From assembly GCA_947452325.1 (NCBI GenBank), contig CANGCZ010000075.1, positions 1 through 7,560 on the forward strand: DNA of 7,560 nucleotides. The letters are read 5' to 3'. A program made the translations under genes and the position numbers. Under the pieces are notes generated by a model. It was not told the DNA's origin and did not search any database. It worked only from the letters and a program-made list of their open reading frames with translations. Source of the DNA: Comamonadaceae bacterium (GTDB taxonomy: Bacteria; Pseudomonadota; Gammaproteobacteria; Burkholderiales; Burkholderiaceae_C). Below are positions 5,362 to 7,560 of the stretch, piece after piece. Positions within the stretch are counted from its first letter, which is position 1. Each line of letters begins with the position of its first letter.

Positions 5362-7560
5362 TTACTTGGTCAATATGAAACCTTTGAGACGGCCGAACGC
5401 ACCATCGACCAGGGCTTTTTGCTGCTCCTGGTGCAAATGCGAATAACCGACAGCCGGTGAGGCTGAAGCGGCGCGGCCGCTGTAGCCCAGCTTCTGGCCA
5501 TTGGCCATGTTTTCAAACAAGTAGTGCTGCACAAAGAACCATGCACCCTGGTTTTGCGGCTCGTCCTGACACCAGACCACCTCGGTGGCGTTCGGGTATT
5601 TTTTCAACTCGGCGGCAAACACTTTGTGCGGGAACGGATAGAGCTGCTCCAGACGCAACAAAACCGTGTCGTCATGTCCGCCCTCTTCGCGTTTTTTCGA
5701 CAAGTCGTAATACACCTTGCCGGAGCAAACCACGATGCGTTTGACCTTATCGGCTTTGATATCCTTGACCTCGGGAATGATGGTCTGGAAACCGCCCTTG
5801 GTGAACTCGGACACCGGTGACGCGGCATCCTTGTGGCGCAGCAGCGATTTGGGCGTGAAGATGATCAAAGGCTTGCGCAAATTGCGCACCATCTGACGGC
5901 GCAGCACATGGAAGATTTGGCTGGCTGTCGTCGGCTGCACGATTTGCATATTGGTGTCAGCCGCCAATTGCATGAACCGCTCGACACGCGCCGAGCTGTG
6001 CTCAGGCCCCTGGCCTTCGTAGCCGTGAGGCAGCATCAAAGTGATGCCATTCACGCGGCCCCATTTCACTTCGCCGGAGGCAATGAACTGGTCGATCACC
6101 ACTTGCGCACCGTTGGCGAAATCGCCGAATTGCGCTTCCCAGATGACCAAGGTGTTTGGATCGTTAGAGGCGTAACCGTACTCGAACCCCAGCACCGCTT
6201 CTTCGGAAAGAATCGAGTCGATGACAACAAAAGGCGACTGGTTGTCAGCCACGTTTTGCAAGGGAATGTAGGTGCCGGTGTCCCATTTTTCACGGTTCTG
6301 ATCGTGGATCACTGCATGGCGGTGGGTGAAGGTGCCACGGCCGGAATCTTCCCCGGACAAGCGCACCGGAAAACCGCTGGCCACCAATGAAGCAAAGGCC
6401 ATGTGTTCGCCCATGCCCCAGTCCACCGGCAAATCACCACGACCCATGGCAGCGCGGTCATCCAATACTTTTTTCACCAGCGAATGTGGCGTCACACCGG
6501 CTGGCAAAGTGGTGATGCGTTCGGCCAGACGTTTCCACTCGGCCATAGGCAAAGCAGTGTCTGCAGAGTCAGTCCATTTCTTGCCGAGGAAGGGGCTCCA
6601 GTCCACGGTGAATTTGGTTTTGAAATTGGTCAGCACAGGTTCTGAGGTGTTTTTACCCGCATCCAACGCAGCGCGGTAGGTTTTCACCATGTCCTCGCCT
6701 ATGGTTTCGCCCAAACCTTGAGCCGCCAAACGGTCGGCATACAGTTTGCGCGTACCCGGATGAGCCGCGATTTTTTTGTACATCAACGGTTGCGTGAGGC
6801 TGGGTGTGTCTTGCTCGTTGTGACCGAGTTTGCGGTAGCAAGTGATATCCACCACCACGTCCTGGCGGAAAGTCATTCGGTATTCCAATGCCAATTGCGT
6901 GGCCAACACCACCGCTTCAGGATCATCGCCATTCACATGCAACACCGGTGCTTCGACCATCTTGACGATGTCGGTGCAAAACGCGGAGGAGCGCATGTCG
7001 CGCGGGTCTGAGGTGGTGAAACCGATCTGGTTGTTGATGATGATGTGCACTGTGCCGCCAGTGGTGTAGCCACGGGTTTGCGCCAGCGCCAGCGTTTCCT
7101 GATTGACGCCTTGACCGCCAAACGCGGCGTCGCCGTGCACCAGCACAGGCAACACCTGGCTGCCCGTGGGGTCGCTGCGTCGGTCCATGCGCGAACGCAC
7201 AGAGCCTTCGACCACCGGATTCACAATTTCCAAATGCGAGGGGTTGAAAGCCAGCGACAAATGCACCGGTCCTCCTGTCGTGGACACATCCGAGCTAAAG
7301 CCCTGGTGGTATTTCACGTCACCGGCTGGTAATTCTTCGGGAGCGGTGTGGTCGAACTCGGCGAACAAATCTTTGGGCATTTTGCCCATGATGTTGACCA
7401 GCACATTCAATCGGCCACGGTGCGCCATGCCGATGACGACTTCTTGCACACCTTGGTTACCGGCGGCTTGAATCAGCTCATCCATGGCCGCGATAAAGCT
7501 TTCGCCGCCTTCTAGAGAGAAGCGCTTTTGACCGACATACTTGGTGTGCAGATAACGCTC
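5362..7560 (-). CDS. sucA: 2-oxoglutarate dehydrogenase E1 component (5'-truncated by the window edge)
   Basis: This is the thiamine-diphosphate-dependent E1 (also odhA), which decarboxylates 2-oxoglutarate and passes the succinyl group to the lipoyl arm of E2. The frame is open to the window edge: 25 more codons (ERYLHTKYVGQKRFSLEGGE and on) precede the first internal ATG at 7485, so 732 residues are visible and about 200 N-terminal residues are missing compared with the usual 930-950. In fragment numbering one sees GMAHRGRLN (44-52), HGDAAFGGQG (142-151), the cofactor-region NNQIGFTTSDPRD (176-188), GHNEQD (246-251), RLSGEDSGRGTF (400-411), EAQFGDFANGAQ (475-486) and GQGPEHSSARVER (516-528). 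The C-terminus is intact, ending GRLKGFILTK. It is the first visible gene of the minus-strand operon; its promoter lies outside. Confidence 0.97.
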   Translation of the reverse strand, partial: ERYLHTKYVGQKRFSLEGGESFIAAMDELIQAAGNQGVQEVVIGMAHRGRLNVLVNIMGKMPKDLFAEFDHTAPEELPAGDVKYHQGFSSDVSTTGGPVHLSLAFNPSHLEIVNPVVEGSVRSRMDRRSDPTGSQVLPVLVHGDAAFGGQGVNQETLALAQTRGYTTGGTVHIIINNQIGFTTSDPRDMRSSAFCTDIVKMVEAPVLHVNGDDPEAVVLATQLALEYRMTFRQDVVVDITCYRKLGHNEQDTPSLTQPLMYKKIAAHPGTRKLYADRLAAQGLGETIGEDMVKTYRAALDAGKNTSEPVLTNFKTKFTVDWSPFLGKKWTDSADTALPMAEWKRLAERITTLPAGVTPHSLVKKVLDDRAAMGRGDLPVDWGMGEHMAFASLVASGFPVRLSGEDSGRGTFTHRHAVIHDQNREKWDTGTYIPLQNVADNQSPFVVIDSILSEEAVLGFEYGYASNDPNTLVIWEAQFGDFANGAQVVIDQFIASGEVKWGRVNGITLMLPHGYEGQGPEHSSARVERFMQLAADTNMQIVQPTTASQIFHVLRRQMVRNLRKPLIIFTPKSLLRHKDAASPVSEFTKGGFQTIIPEVKDIKADKVKRIVVCSGKVYYDLSKKREEGGHDDTVLLRLEQLYPFPHKVFAAELKKYPNATEVVWCQDEPQNQGAWFFVQHYLFENMANGQKLGYSGRAASASPAVGYSHLHQEQQKALVDGAFGRLKGFILTK

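Noticed and set aside
5833..6390. A 185-residue plus-strand open frame opposite sucA.
   Set aside because: His/Arg/Val-rich antisense frame over highly conserved E1 sequence, with no recognisable domain; a shadow frame of a GC-rich gene.
5362..7485. Taking ATG 7485 as the start of the E1 gene.
   Set aside because: The frame stays open to the window edge and the 25 upstream codons encode conserved E1 sequence (KYVGQKRFSLEGGESF), so this is an internal methionine and the gene is cut by the window.

Overview
The window looks like chromosomal core-metabolism DNA from a betaproteobacterium. I lean to Burkholderiales, probably a Comamonadaceae-like freshwater lineage, because of the wording of the dihydrolipoamide dehydrogenase (the GGPAPGGTCTNVGC stretch before the redox cysteines) and of the 2-oxoglutarate dehydrogenase E1. 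This placement comes from remembered family sequences, not a search. It is gene-dense: no stretch longer than about 80 bases lacks a gene.

Plus strand, left edge (1-909): the last 20 codons of a probable cupredoxin-type periplasmic protein, then, 14 bases later, a complete FTR1-family iron permease with two RExxE motifs. This resembles the cupredoxin-permease core of an FtrABCD ferrous-iron importer. The polyferredoxin partner (FtrD) does not follow, because the next gene is convergent and ends only 16 bases away.

Minus strand (7560 down to 926): the 2-oxoglutarate dehydrogenase operon, in the order sucA/odhA (E1, 5'-truncated by the window edge), odhB/sucB (E2), a 65-residue DUF2283-family protein, lpdA/odhL (E3), and an acetyl-CoA hydrolase/transferase-family CoA-transferase. 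E1 decarboxylates 2-oxoglutarate with thiamine diphosphate, E2 carries the succinyl group on lipoyl-lysine to CoA, and E3 reoxidises the lipoamide. The CoA-transferase at the end could move CoA between succinyl-CoA or another acyl-CoA and a free acid, but its substrate cannot be read from sequence.

The core genes look ordinary. The parts worth a second look are in the joints of the operon. A small DUF2283 gene of lower GC sits between E2 and E3. In front of it, starting 4 bases after the odhB stop, is a long imperfect hairpin followed by eight U residues, which reads as an intrinsic terminator. Its descending arm can instead pair with the DUF2283 start region, so two mutually exclusive RNA folds are possible. 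A second hairpin lies between odhA and odhB, and an AT-rich palindrome with a TTGACA box lies between lpdA and the CoA-transferase. I found no tRNA, rRNA, CRISPR array, insertion sequence or clearly new system.
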